From Gammaproteobacteria bacterium UBA7310 (lineage in GTDB: Bacteria > Pseudomonadota > Gammaproteobacteria > Pseudomonadales > Ketobacteraceae), in assembly GCA_002471665.1 (NCBI GenBank), contig DKQK01000040.1:62001-126000 (forward strand): a DNA stretch of 64,000 nucleotides, written 5' to 3'. The translations under genes were made by a program, and so were the position numbers. Of the stretch, positions 32,975 through 41,121 are shown piece after piece (within the stretch, counting starts at the first letter, position 1; the number at the start of each line of letters is the position of its first letter). Below the pieces are notes generated by a model. It was not told the origin of the DNA. It ran no database searches and was given only the letters and a program-made list of their open reading frames with translations.

Positions 32975-34321
32975 TTACAGTAATCCTTCCCGCTTTACTT
33001 CAAAGTATTTGTTGATCAGGGCCACGGGCATTGTCTGTGGGGTGCTGTTGACGGTGTGTATACCGGAATGATTGAACGACTGGGTAATGGCCTGGCGGCG
33101 TTCCAGATACAGCTTGGTTCCGGTATACAGCAGGGCATCCCGAAACTGGTGAATGGGCTTTTCCAGCAGCTCATGCAGCTCGGGTTCCTCCAGATTGGCA
33201 ACCATCACCAAATGTTTTTTCTGCAACAGCGTCAGGGCGGGCTGCAGATCGTCGACGTTTTCATCACGGATGTTGGAAAGCAGTACCACCAGGGCCCGTT
33301 TCTGGTGGCGGGTCATCAGGCCCCGGATCGCGGTGTTGTAGTCGCTGGCACGGGTACTGGCATCCACATCGTAGACACAATTGAGAATCTTCGACAGGTT
33401 GGCGATGCCTTTGACGGGTTTCAGCCAGCGCTCATCGCCGCCAAAACTGAGCAGGCCAACGGCATCCCCTTGTTTGAGCGCGGCATAACTCATCAACAGC
33501 ATCGCATTCAATGCATGATCCAGATGGCTGTGATCCCCGTCTTTGGAGCGCATGCGGCGTCCACAGTCCACCAGAAACAGGATTTGCTGATCCTTCTCGT
33601 CCTGATATTCCTTGGAGATCAGTTTGTGCCGCCGGGCGGTGGCATTCCAGTCAATCTGGCGCAGGCTGTCTCCCTGGCGGAATTCCCGCAGTTGCTGGAA
33701 TTCCATGCCTTCACCCCGTCGCTGCTGTAAACGAATGCCCAGTTGGGACGATTGCTGCTCCATGGACATCATGGCGTAGTTGGACACTGCAGCAAAATTA
33801 GGAAACACTTTGACCAGGCTGCCGTCGCCCACCAGGACCCGCCGTTGCCAGAAGCCCAGGCTGGAACGCAGCAGCAGATCGGTCCGTCCAAAGTGGCGGT
33901 TGCCCCGCTGTCGGGCCCGTACCCGGTACTGAATTTCAGTGCCGCGATGGGGTTGCAGAGTGCAGTGTTGATGAGGGTGTTCCGCTTCAAAATCCGCGGG
34001 GTAATGATCATGGATCTCGATCGGCATTGGGCGGCGATAGCGGTGCAGAATCTGCAGCTCCACCTTGGACCATACTCCCAGTGCCAGGGATTCACTGTGG
34101 GCTCTGCGCACGGTGGGCAGCGGCGTACGGCGCACCATGATGCCATCAAACAGCAGCAGAAAGACCAGGGTGGCGCTGCTGATCTGCCAGATTTTCTCCA
34201 GTTGCGGCTGCCAGTCGGGCTGGCTCCATGGCCCGGGCAGCCAGTTATTCAGCGCGGCGGCCAGGCCCAGCAAGGTCCAACCAATGGCAAACCAGAACAG
34301 ACGTTTGGTGGGTCTCATCAA
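32975..34321 (-). CDS. DUF58 domain protein
   Basis: A 448-residue membrane-anchored protein with two amino-terminal helices (about 8-27 and 45-62), then a beta-rich region and the DUF58 signature 'EGMEFQQLREFRQGDSLRQIDWNATARRHKLISKEYQDEKDQ' region (about 220-260). The following part resembles a von Willebrand factor A fold ('ILFLVDCGRRM', a partial MIDAS). DUF58 proteins typically pair with MoxR AAA+ ATPases, as here: moxR ends 8 bp upstream. They are thought to act in assembly or maturation of envelope complexes, but the client here is not known. It is the last gene of the cluster. Confidence 0.9.
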   Translation of the reverse strand: MMRPTKRLFWFAIGWTLLGLAAALNNWLPGPWSQPDWQPQLEKIWQISSATLVFLLLFDGIMVRRTPLPTVRRAHSESLALGVWSKVELQILHRYRRPMPIEIHDHYPADFEAEHPHQHCTLQPHRGTEIQYRVRARQRGNRHFGRTDLLLRSSLGFWQRRVLVGDGSLVKVFPNFAAVSNYAMMSMEQQSSQLGIRLQQRRGEGMEFQQLREFRQGDSLRQIDWNATARRHKLISKEYQDEKDQQILFLVDCGRRMRSKDGDHSHLDHALNAMLLMSYAALKQGDAVGLLSFGGDERWLKPVKGIANLSKILNCVYDVDASTRASDYNTAIRGLMTRHQKRALVVLLSNIRDENVDDLQPALTLLQKKHLVMVANLEEPELHELLEKPIHQFRDALLYTGTKLYLERRQAITQSFNHSGIHTVNSTPQTMPVALINKYFEVKREGLL

Positions 34322-34329
34322 TAATCCCG

Positions 34330-35310
34330 TTACAGCCTGGGGGCTTCGACTTCCTGCAGCAACTGCTGCAGTGCCTGATCGGTTTTCAGGCCTTCAATTT
34401 CCATTTCAGCGGTGAGCGCCACCCGGTGGCGCATGACCGGCAGCGCCATGGATTTCACATCATCCGGGGTCACGAATTCGCGCCCCTCCAGCAGGGCATT
34501 GGCGCGGGCTGCTCTGATCAGTGCAATACTGGCCCGCGGCCCGGCTCCATGGGCAAAGCTGTGCCACTGGCGGGAACTGCGGGCAATGCGTACCGCATAG
34601 TCGAACACAGCATCGTCCACCTGAATATGGGCGGTGATGTGTTGCAGCCTGGGAATGTCCGCTGCGCTCACCACTGACTCGATGGCGGCCACGCTCAACG
34701 TATCCTGCACCTGCCCGGTGGTAACCTGTTTTACCAGATCCTGTTCCTCCCCTTCGCTGGGGTAGTCGATCAATACCTTCAGCATGAATCGATCCAGTTC
34801 GGCTTCCGGTAACGGATAGGTGCCTTCCTGTTCGATGGGGTTTTGAGTGGCCAGCACCATAAATGGCGTGAACGCCGGAAATGCTTTGCCTTCAATGGTG
34901 ATCTGTTTTTCCTGCATCACCTCCAGAAGTGCAGCCTGGGTTTTGGCCGGGGCCCGGTTAATCTCGTCGGCCAGCAGCAGGTTGCAGAACGCCGGACCTT
35001 TGCGAATCTTGAATTGCTCGCTTTTCATATCGTACAGGGCATGGCCGGTTACATCCGCCGGCATCAGGTCCGGGGTGAACTGAATGCGGCCAAACTGGCC
35101 CTGAAAGCATTTGGCGAGGGATTTCACCAACAGGGTTTTACCCAACCCGGGTACCCCTTCCACCAGTACATGGCCCGAGGCCAGCATGGCGATGAGTACC
35201 TGGTCAATGACCTGTTGCTGGCCCACCACCACACGGGCGATCTGTTGCCGCATGCGTTGTACCAGTTGGATCGCCTCATTCAGAGAGAGGGCCTCGGTTG
35301 GCTCCGTCAT
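34330..35310 (-). CDS. MoxR-family AAA+ ATPase
   Basis: A 326-residue cytosolic AAA+ ATPase of the MoxR class. The ATG at 35310 (MTEPTEALSLNEA) is chosen because AAGGA sits 7 nt upstream and it makes an ATGA overlap with the DUF4350 stop; the frame is open further up to 35442 but that part has no similarity. Walker A is 'EGVPGLGKTLLVKSL', Walker B is 'NLLLADEINRAPAKTQAALLEVM', and the sensor region is 'VLATQNPIEQEGTYPLPEAELDRF'. MoxR ATPases act as chaperone-like remodelling factors with DUF58 partners, encoded next. Confidence 0.95.
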   Translation of the reverse strand: MTEPTEALSLNEAIQLVQRMRQQIARVVVGQQQVIDQVLIAMLASGHVLVEGVPGLGKTLLVKSLAKCFQGQFGRIQFTPDLMPADVTGHALYDMKSEQFKIRKGPAFCNLLLADEINRAPAKTQAALLEVMQEKQITIEGKAFPAFTPFMVLATQNPIEQEGTYPLPEAELDRFMLKVLIDYPSEGEEQDLVKQVTTGQVQDTLSVAAIESVVSAADIPRLQHITAHIQVDDAVFDYAVRIARSSRQWHSFAHGAGPRASIALIRAARANALLEGREFVTPDDVKSMALPVMRHRVALTAEMEIEGLKTDQALQQLLQEVEAPRL

Positions 35311-36539
35311 AATGCATTCCTTATGGTTTGTAATTGAGCAATCAATTCCGTCCAGGGGTGTTCCCGTTCCGGTGAGGGGGCTGACATAGCCAACTGGATC
35401 TGATGGGGGTCCAGTTGGCTGTGGTGTGCGATCAGTTCGCAACAGCGGGCCTGCTCCTGGTCAAAATTCAGGTTATGATGCTGCATCAGCAGCGTCTTGA
35501 TGTCGTTGCGCAGACTCTCCACCATGTTGCCTGCCCGGTGGTGGTTCCAGTCAAAGCGGGTTGCGGCCTCGATGTGTTCCAGCAGCTGGCGATGTTCATT
35601 GCCGGGATCAGGCTGCAGGGGCCCGAAACGCACCCAGCGTCGCCAGCCCCAAAGAATGAGCAGGCTGCCGATCCCAATCAACAGGTATGGTGCGGTACGC
35701 CAGAGTTTATCCAGCAGGTTTTCGCTTTCATTGCTGCTGACGAACCAGATGGTGTCGTCAGCCTTCACCAGCTGCCAGAGAAAATAGGCGTGATCGTAAT
35801 CACCGATACGGTCGTTATGCCAGATGGAGGTATCCATCAATACAGTCAGTTTGCCGGCGCCGACCCGGTATTGTAAAACCGCGTTGGGCCAGGTGTTGCC
35901 GGTGTGTTCCGCCTCGCCGTATTCGTCATCCAGTGAGTAGAAGCCGTAGGATTCCACCTGCAGCCACTCGCCGTTCCACTTCACGTCGAACAGGTTATCG
36001 TAATTGGTGAAAGCGCAGGTTTGCGCCGCTGCGGCTTCGCTTTCATCCTGAGCGTCAGTTTCAGTTTCAGTTTCGGAATCGAACAGTGCTTCCGGTATCG
36101 CGACCTCTTCTGCGTCTGTGTCGTCCTCTTCCAAGTGATAAAGCCGTACACCGTAGTCGTCAAGAAACGGGTCAGCGAATTCCTGTTCAAAATCCCATTC
36201 CTCCAGGGCGGTAATGATCAGGTGGCCCCCGTCGTGGACCCAATTCTCCAAGCGTTCGCGGGTGGCTGGGTTGGAAACGGTGCTGGCATTATGCAGTACC
36301 AGCCCATCGTAGGGCTGTAAGCGTTCAAACACCGGATGCAAATTGAAGGAGCGATGAGACTCCTTGTTCTGGGTTTCCAGCAGGGTTTGCGCTGCGTGCC
36401 AGGGGTTGAATGACACGTCCAGTTCCGGGCCGGAATCCCATTGATGGGTGTAGCGTTCCAGCTTGGTGGATAGCCAGTAGCCACCACCGGCAAGGATCAG
36501 CAGGCAAACCGCGATAAGGAGGATGCTGCGCCGATTCAT
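35307..36539 (-). CDS. DUF4350 domain protein
   Basis: A 410-residue membrane protein with an amino-terminal helix (about 5-22), a periplasmic DUF4350 region and a second helix (about 280-297; 'APYLLIGIGSLLILWGW'), then a cytoplasmic tail. The segment after 'PWHAAQTLLETQNKESHRSFNL' followed by 'DGLVLHNAS' and 'WVHDGGHLIIT' matches the DUF4350 style, a glutamine-amidotransferase-like fold. A Glu/Asp/Ala-rich stretch lies at about 145-170. It overlaps both neighbours by 4 bp and belongs to the MoxR/DUF58 cluster. The molecular role is unknown. Confidence 0.85.
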   Translation of the reverse strand: MNRRSILLIAVCLLILAGGGYWLSTKLERYTHQWDSGPELDVSFNPWHAAQTLLETQNKESHRSFNLHPVFERLQPYDGLVLHNASTVSNPATRERLENWVHDGGHLIITALEEWDFEQEFADPFLDDYGVRLYHLEEDDTDAEEVAIPEALFDSETETETDAQDESEAAAAQTCAFTNYDNLFDVKWNGEWLQVESYGFYSLDDEYGEAEHTGNTWPNAVLQYRVGAGKLTVLMDTSIWHNDRIGDYDHAYFLWQLVKADDTIWFVSSNESENLLDKLWRTAPYLLIGIGSLLILWGWRRWVRFGPLQPDPGNEHRQLLEHIEAATRFDWNHHRAGNMVESLRNDIKTLLMQHHNLNFDQEQARCCELIAHHSQLDPHQIQLAMSAPSPEREHPWTELIAQLQTIRNAL

Positions 36540-38056
36540 CCAACCGGCTCCTGCTGGTCAAAGCGGGGCCAGGCTGCGCAGAGTGCGTTGAAATCCTGCT
36601 CACTCAAGGGTTGGTGTGCATAGGCCAGCGCCACCCAGTGCTGGGTCAGGCTTTGGAAAAATTCACCGCGGTGTTGAGGCTCATGCTGCAGGCACAGCCG
36701 CAGGCACTCCTGTTCGGTGTGACTGCTGTTCAATGGCAGGTGACGTTCGTGTACCAGGTAGGTGAGGGCTGCCCGGTACAGCAGGCTCAGCGCCGCGCGG
36801 AACTGTTGTTGTTGCCACAGGGTTTGGGCGGCGCTGATGATGTCATCCGGCAGCGAATCCTGACTGAGTTCCAAACCAAATAAATGACTGGGAGGTGGGG
36901 CTTGGGTGCGGTTATCGAAGGCAACGTCCGGGGCTCGGATGTGGCGAAAGCGATACACCAGGTAGGCCAAAACGGCAATCACCAGACCCCATAGCACGAT
37001 CTCCAGGCCGTTGATGATCCAGGTCACCAAAGACCCGGCATCCTCAACGCCGTTGAATCCTTCCAGCTGTTTCACGATCCACTTGCCGAATCGGGCCAAC
37101 CAGCTGCCGTCTTCCTCCGGCTCTTCCGCTGCGGGCTTGTCGATCCAGCGCCAGCGTTGTTCTTCTTTGATTTCGTGAAAGGCATCGCCCTCAAGAATTT
37201 CAATGATCTTCTGTTGGGTTTGCGCCCGGTCCAGTTCCGCCCGGGCCGGTGTCGGCAGCGCCGTCAGGCTGCCCAAAGCAGTCAGCAGCAGTACAGCCAT
37301 GGCCAGTGATTTTCCCGGTTTCACGTAATCACTGCTCAACTGGCGAAAGGTCAGTTCAATATCCCAGGCTTCCAGCCAGGTGCGTCGGTTGATGTACAGC
37401 ATGAAGCCACCGCAGACATAGAAGGGGGCCACCAGAGTCATGGCAACGAAGCCGGCAAGGGTGATGGTGGGAAACAGCAAAGGGCTGGACAACAGCATGC
37501 TGAATTCAAAATCGATGTCCATTTCCATGGGAATGAACATCCAGGCTGTGCTGAATACGGCAAACACCAGAATGCTTTCGATGCTGTGACCGGCGAAGGT
37601 GAGCCACAGGCCTGACGACCCGGCACCCCGGTGCAGCGTGTCGAGCCGTTGCTGCCGACGTTTACCGGTCAGTTGTTCCAGCTCGCCCACGGGCATGTTG
37701 AACGAGCGTGAAAAGGCCAGGCGCTGGGTGATCAGTTTGGCGAACCATTGATGCAGGGCAACGCTGCGGCCGTGGCGCAGCGTGTGGCGCCAGTGCACAT
37801 GGTCATCGAACAGTTTTTCCGAGATGTAACGCAGTTGAATGGATTCAAACAGCGGCTTCAACCACCATATGAGTAACAGTGCCCATAGTGGTTGATCCAT
37901 AAAAATCAGATAGCTCACCACCATCACCGGCAGTGCGGGTACCAGCCACAATAAAACCAGCGGGATGAACCAGCGGCGAGCCATAACAAAGCCCAGATCA
38001 ATGGCTTCATAGGGATTGCGGGGCCGCACCTGGACACTGATTTTACTTAGGTTCAT
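36536..38056 (-). CDS. DUF4129 domain membrane protein
   Basis: A 506-residue multi-pass protein. The ATG at 38056 (MNLSKISVQVRPRNPYEAIDLG) is preferred because it is preceded by GGGG and follows the usual 14-bp overlap with the SpoIIM gene; the open frame upstream is not similar to anything. About six hydrophobic helices span residues 25-270, and a periplasmic stretch lies at about 280-350 before a further helix near 365-385. The carboxyl third shows the DUF4129 pattern 'RAALSLLYRAALTYLVHERHLPLNSSHTEQECLRL'. It is probably a structural partner in the MoxR/DUF58 envelope system. Function is unknown. Confidence 0.85.
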   Translation of the reverse strand: MNLSKISVQVRPRNPYEAIDLGFVMARRWFIPLVLLWLVPALPVMVVSYLIFMDQPLWALLLIWWLKPLFESIQLRYISEKLFDDHVHWRHTLRHGRSVALHQWFAKLITQRLAFSRSFNMPVGELEQLTGKRRQQRLDTLHRGAGSSGLWLTFAGHSIESILVFAVFSTAWMFIPMEMDIDFEFSMLLSSPLLFPTITLAGFVAMTLVAPFYVCGGFMLYINRRTWLEAWDIELTFRQLSSDYVKPGKSLAMAVLLLTALGSLTALPTPARAELDRAQTQQKIIEILEGDAFHEIKEEQRWRWIDKPAAEEPEEDGSWLARFGKWIVKQLEGFNGVEDAGSLVTWIINGLEIVLWGLVIAVLAYLVYRFRHIRAPDVAFDNRTQAPPPSHLFGLELSQDSLPDDIISAAQTLWQQQQFRAALSLLYRAALTYLVHERHLPLNSSHTEQECLRLCLQHEPQHRGEFFQSLTQHWVALAYAHQPLSEQDFNALCAAWPRFDQQEPVG

Positions 38057-39020
38057 GGCGAGCCCCCAGACCAAAGTAAGACAGTACCAACAACCAGAAG
38101 CAGGCCCCGGCTGTGTATTTCGCGGTATTGGACAGATAACTGCTGGATGACCAGAACGCCTCGACAAAGGCTGCGATCAACAGCATAAAGAAAACCCCAT
38201 AGACCAAGGGCATGGCGGCTCTGGCAGCCTGAATCAGGGATTGCTTGCGGCTCAGGCGCCCGGGGCACAGCAAACCGTAGCCCAGCTTCAATCCGGCGGC
38301 ACCTGCGATGGCGATGCCGGTCAGCTCGAAGGCGCCGTGGCCCACCACAAAAGGGAAAAACGTATCGGTGTAGCCCAGTTCGGTGAGATATCCCATGACC
38401 GCCCCGATGGCGATGCCATTGAAGAGCAGATTAAAAATAGCGCCTGCTCCCAGCAGAAAACCGCTGGCAAAGGTCTGGAAGCCGATGCCGATGTTGTTCT
38501 TGATGTAGAACCCGAACATGGCAAAATCATCAGCGGTGGTACGCGTCGACTCTGTGCGATGTTTGCTGGCGGGATCATACATCTCGGTAAAATCCCGCAC
38601 CGCGCCTTCCGGATACACGCTGTACACCAGGCTGGGTTCGAAATAGGTGAGGGTTGCCATCACCAGCAATGAGCCAAAAAATAACAGGCTGGCGATGGCA
38701 ACGAAGGTGAACTCACGGCGTACTGCCGCGGGAAACCCCAGCAGAATGAAGTACACCATGTTGTAAACAATGTTGGTGTGGCTTTGATACAGTTGTTGAT
38801 GGCCCCGCAGGGCCAGCTGATTCAGGCGATCAATCAGATAGGGGCTGTACTGGCGCTCCTGCGCCAGGGCCAGATGATGGCACACCTGCCGGTACTGTTC
38901 GGCAAAAGCGGATACATCCGCAGCTTTGTGGCTGCGTTTACGGGATTCCAGCGCGCTGAGGCTGGCTTCGAAAGCCTGCCATTTGTCCTGATAGTGGGTT
39001 TCAAACAATTCCTGCTTCAT
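38043..39020 (-). CDS. Stage II sporulation protein M (SpoIIM)-like membrane protein
   Basis: A 325-residue inner-membrane protein of the SpoIIM/DUF95 family. The amino part (about 1-85) is helical and charged, followed by about five to six hydrophobic segments. These include 'GFQTFASGFLLGAGAIFNLLFNGIAIGAVMGYL' and 'FVVGHGAFELTGIAIAGAAGLKLGYGLL', the latter a family hallmark. The organism is not a spore former by context; in Gram-negatives this family occurs with MoxR, DUF58 and RDD genes as here. It overlaps the RDD gene by 4 bp and the DUF4129 gene by 14 bp. Confidence 0.88.
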   Translation of the reverse strand: MKQELFETHYQDKWQAFEASLSALESRKRSHKAADVSAFAEQYRQVCHHLALAQERQYSPYLIDRLNQLALRGHQQLYQSHTNIVYNMVYFILLGFPAAVRREFTFVAIASLLFFGSLLVMATLTYFEPSLVYSVYPEGAVRDFTEMYDPASKHRTESTRTTADDFAMFGFYIKNNIGIGFQTFASGFLLGAGAIFNLLFNGIAIGAVMGYLTELGYTDTFFPFVVGHGAFELTGIAIAGAAGLKLGYGLLCPGRLSRKQSLIQAARAAMPLVYGVFFMLLIAAFVEAFWSSSSYLSNTAKYTAGACFWLLVLSYFGLGARHEPK

Positions 39021-39697
39021 CGTCCGCCTCTCAGCCAGGTGGCAATGCGGACAATGTAATCTACCGCCTCCTGGTTCTGGTGTTGAAACACCGGCTGCAG
39101 GTGATTGGCCAGTTCCTGTTGTCGTTCCCGGGTGAGGGTGCTTTGCCGCTCCACAAAGGAGAGCATGGCCCGTTGTTGTTTTAAATTGAGTGCCACCGGC
39201 GGCGGAGCGCTGCGGCTATCCGGCCATTTGGGCGCGGGCTTGTACTGATCCCGATAAACCACCACGGTGCCCGCTGCCAGATCCCCAATGCGCTTGAAAT
39301 CCTGATTTAGGATCATGCTGATCAAACCGGTAATATACCCCATGGGCAGAAAGTCTACGATCCGCAGAAAGTTGCGTACAATTGAGGCAGACCAGCTTAC
39401 CGGTGTGCTGTCGTCATTGACCACCGCAATGTTCATGGCCTTCTTGCCCGGTGTCTGACCCTGGTTGAGCACTTCAAAAAGCACAGGGTAGAACCATTCC
39501 AGCACAAAGGTGATGATCAGCCACAGGGCCAGGCCAACCTTTCCCAGCAGTGCCAGCACAATCAATAATGCGATCTGCACACCGGTACGTATCAGGGTAT
39601 CAATGGTGAATGCAAGAATGCGCACCAGCGGCCCGGCGATGTGAATATCAAGATCGATGTTTTCCGGTGTTTCCAGTTTCCGGTATGTATCCAGCAT
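39017..39697 (-). CDS. RDD family membrane protein
   Basis: A 226-residue protein with an RDD domain at about 20-150. The Arg and two Asp that name the family are in 'VRILAFTIDTLIR' and 'NEDSTPV'-like positions after 'GQTPGKKAMNIAVVNDD'. Three hydrophobic helices follow the family pattern. The last 70 residues are soluble and helical. It begins the cluster RDD-SpoIIM-DUF4129-DUF4350-MoxR-DUF58, and DUF2069-wrbA-arsC lie just upstream on the same strand. The specific function is unknown; some family members are Na+/H+ antiporters or cargo-linked membrane proteins. Confidence 0.87.
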   Translation of the reverse strand: MLDTYRKLETPENIDLDIHIAGPLVRILAFTIDTLIRTGVQIALLIVLALLGKVGLALWLIITFVLEWFYPVLFEVLNQGQTPGKKAMNIAVVNDDSTPVSWSASIVRNFLRIVDFLPMGYITGLISMILNQDFKRIGDLAAGTVVVYRDQYKPAPKWPDSRSAPPPVALNLKQQRAMLSFVERQSTLTRERQQELANHLQPVFQHQNQEAVDYIVRIATWLRGGR

Positions 39698-39702
39698 GTA
39701 AC

Positions 39703-40074
39703 CTAACTAATATTTTCCAGGCGCGCGTAATAGCGGGCGGCCATCATCGCTGCGCAGAATACCCCAATGGTCAGTATGGTCTCCAGCAACCCCACAATCC
39801 CCAGTATAGAAGGTAATGCGAAACTGCTCATAACACCTTGACAAAAGTAGAGCAAAATAACGAAGCAAAACCAGATGAACACCTTGGGCTTGCGTGCCAG
39901 GATGCCGGGGATGAACAACGCCAGCGGTATGATGTGAATGGCGATAATGGTAATGAAATGCTCGGCCGGAATCAGCAGGGTGCGCCATAGTACCAGCAGC
40001 ACGATCAATGCGCCCAGCAGGGTCAGGGTCAGGGTGCGGCAACGTTCTGCTTTAGTGCGGAGGATATCGGTCAT
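39703..40074 (-). CDS. DUF2069 small membrane protein
   Basis: A 123-residue protein with four hydrophobic helices (about 15-120), matching the DUF2069 family often found downstream of wrbA in gammaproteobacteria. The ATG at 40074 (MTDILRTKAERCR) is preferred to 40131 because it gives a 4-bp ATGA overlap with the wrbA stop, consistent with translational coupling. Function is unknown. It ends 5 bp before the RDD gene, which may extend the transcript into the MoxR/DUF58 cluster. Confidence 0.85.
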   Translation of the reverse strand: MTDILRTKAERCRTLTLTLLGALIVLLVLWRTLLIPAEHFITIIAIHIIPLALFIPGILARKPKVFIWFCFVILLYFCQGVMSSFALPSILGIVGLLETILTIGVFCAAMMAARYYARLENIS

Positions 40075-40673
40075 GGCGATCCCTTCAATTTGCTGGCCAG
40101 CAGGGCAACCCGCAAACCCAGTGCCTGACACAGAGCGGATTCATGTTCATCCAGCGGTTGACCACTGTTGGCGCCCGCCCAGTGGCTGGCACCGTACGGG
40201 GTGCCGCCCGCTCTGGTTTTAGTGAGCCCTGCTTCGCTATAGGGGATGCCGGCAAACACCATGCCATGGTGCAGCAACGGCAGCATCATGCTCAACAGAG
40301 TGGACTCCTGTCCGCCATGGAGGCTGCTGGTGGAGGTGAACGCCGCAGCGGGTTTATTCACCAACGCACCTTTCATCCACAGCGAACTGGTGCCGTCGAG
40401 AAAATATTTCAAAGGGGCTGCCATGTTGCCGAAACGGGTTGGTGATCCCAAGATGAGGCCGTCGCAGTTGGCCAGGTCATCCAGCTCTGCATAGATGTCA
40501 CCCTGATCGGGAATGGCCGGTTGGCTGGCTTCGGTATCCGGTGAGACCGGGGGAACCGTGCGCACGATGGCTTCGGCACCAGAGTGCTGTTCCACTCCCC
40601 GTGCCACCAGTCTGGCCATGGTGCGGGTATTGCCGTAGCGGCTGTAATACAGTACCAGGATGCGGCTGCTCAC
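40071..40673 (-). CDS. wrbA: WrbA-type NAD(P)H:quinone oxidoreductase
   Basis: A 200-residue flavodoxin-fold enzyme that reduces quinones by two electrons using FMN and NAD(P)H. The FMN phosphate loop is 'LYYSRYGNTRTMARLVARG' at the amino end. Other family motifs are 'ILGSPTRFGNMAAPLKYFLD' (about 95-114) and 'SSLHGGQESTLLSMMLPLLHHGM'. It probably protects against one-electron quinone cycling under oxidative stress. It overlaps arsC by 4 bp upstream and DUF2069 downstream, an arrangement common in marine gammaproteobacteria. Confidence 0.93.
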   Translation of the reverse strand: MSSRILVLYYSRYGNTRTMARLVARGVEQHSGAEAIVRTVPPVSPDTEASQPAIPDQGDIYAELDDLANCDGLILGSPTRFGNMAAPLKYFLDGTSSLWMKGALVNKPAAAFTSTSSLHGGQESTLLSMMLPLLHHGMVFAGIPYSEAGLTKTRAGGTPYGASHWAGANSGQPLDEHESALCQALGLRVALLASKLKGSP

Positions 40674-41014
40674 AGAATTTCCAGCACTTGTTCCGGTGGG
40701 CGCCCCAAGGCAGCTTTGCTGCCGTTCACCACGATGGGCCGCTCAATGAGTTTGGGTGTGGCGATCATGGCAGCAATCAGTTCGGCGTCGGACAGGTCCG
40801 GGTTATTCAGGCCCTGGGCTTTGTACTCGGCTTCCTTGGTGCGCATCAGTTCACGGGGCTTCTTGCCCAGTTTTTTCAGCAGCGCTTGCAGTGTTTTGGC
40901 ATCCGGTGGTGTGTCCAGGTACAGAATGATTTCCGGCTCAATGCCTTTATCCTGCAGTAGCTGCAGGGTTTCCCTGGATTTGGAGCAACGTGGGTTGTGA
41001 TAAATCTTGGTCAT
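40670..41014 (-). CDS. arsC: Glutaredoxin-dependent arsenate reductase ArsC
   Basis: A 114-residue thioredoxin-fold protein of the ArsC (plasmid R773-like) family, reducing arsenate to arsenite with glutathione/glutaredoxin. The active-site cysteine is Cys10 in 'YHNPRCSKSRETL'. The arsenate-binding arginines are visible in 'LMRTKEAEY' and 'LIERPIVVNGSKAALGRPPEQVLEIL'. No arsenite efflux gene (arsB or acr3) lies within the window, so a detoxification system, if any, is split or this protein does another job, as in the related YfgD-like group. It is the first gene of a leftward run. Confidence 0.92.
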   Translation of the reverse strand: MTKIYHNPRCSKSRETLQLLQDKGIEPEIILYLDTPPDAKTLQALLKKLGKKPRELMRTKEAEYKAQGLNNPDLSDAELIAAMIATPKLIERPIVVNGSKAALGRPPEQVLEIL

Positions 41015-41121
41015 AGGATTGTGGTCAGTGGTGTGTGATATGCTTGTCTTTATAACGGTTTCTGATGGGCTATTGTATAGAGTAATGGTCCGTTAATCAC
41101 CCGCTTCGGTGAGGAGTTGAT

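Noticed and set aside
35310..35442. Upstream extension of moxR
   Set aside because: It reads into the DUF4350 gene in another frame, lacks similarity, and a good ribosome-binding site precedes ATG 35310.
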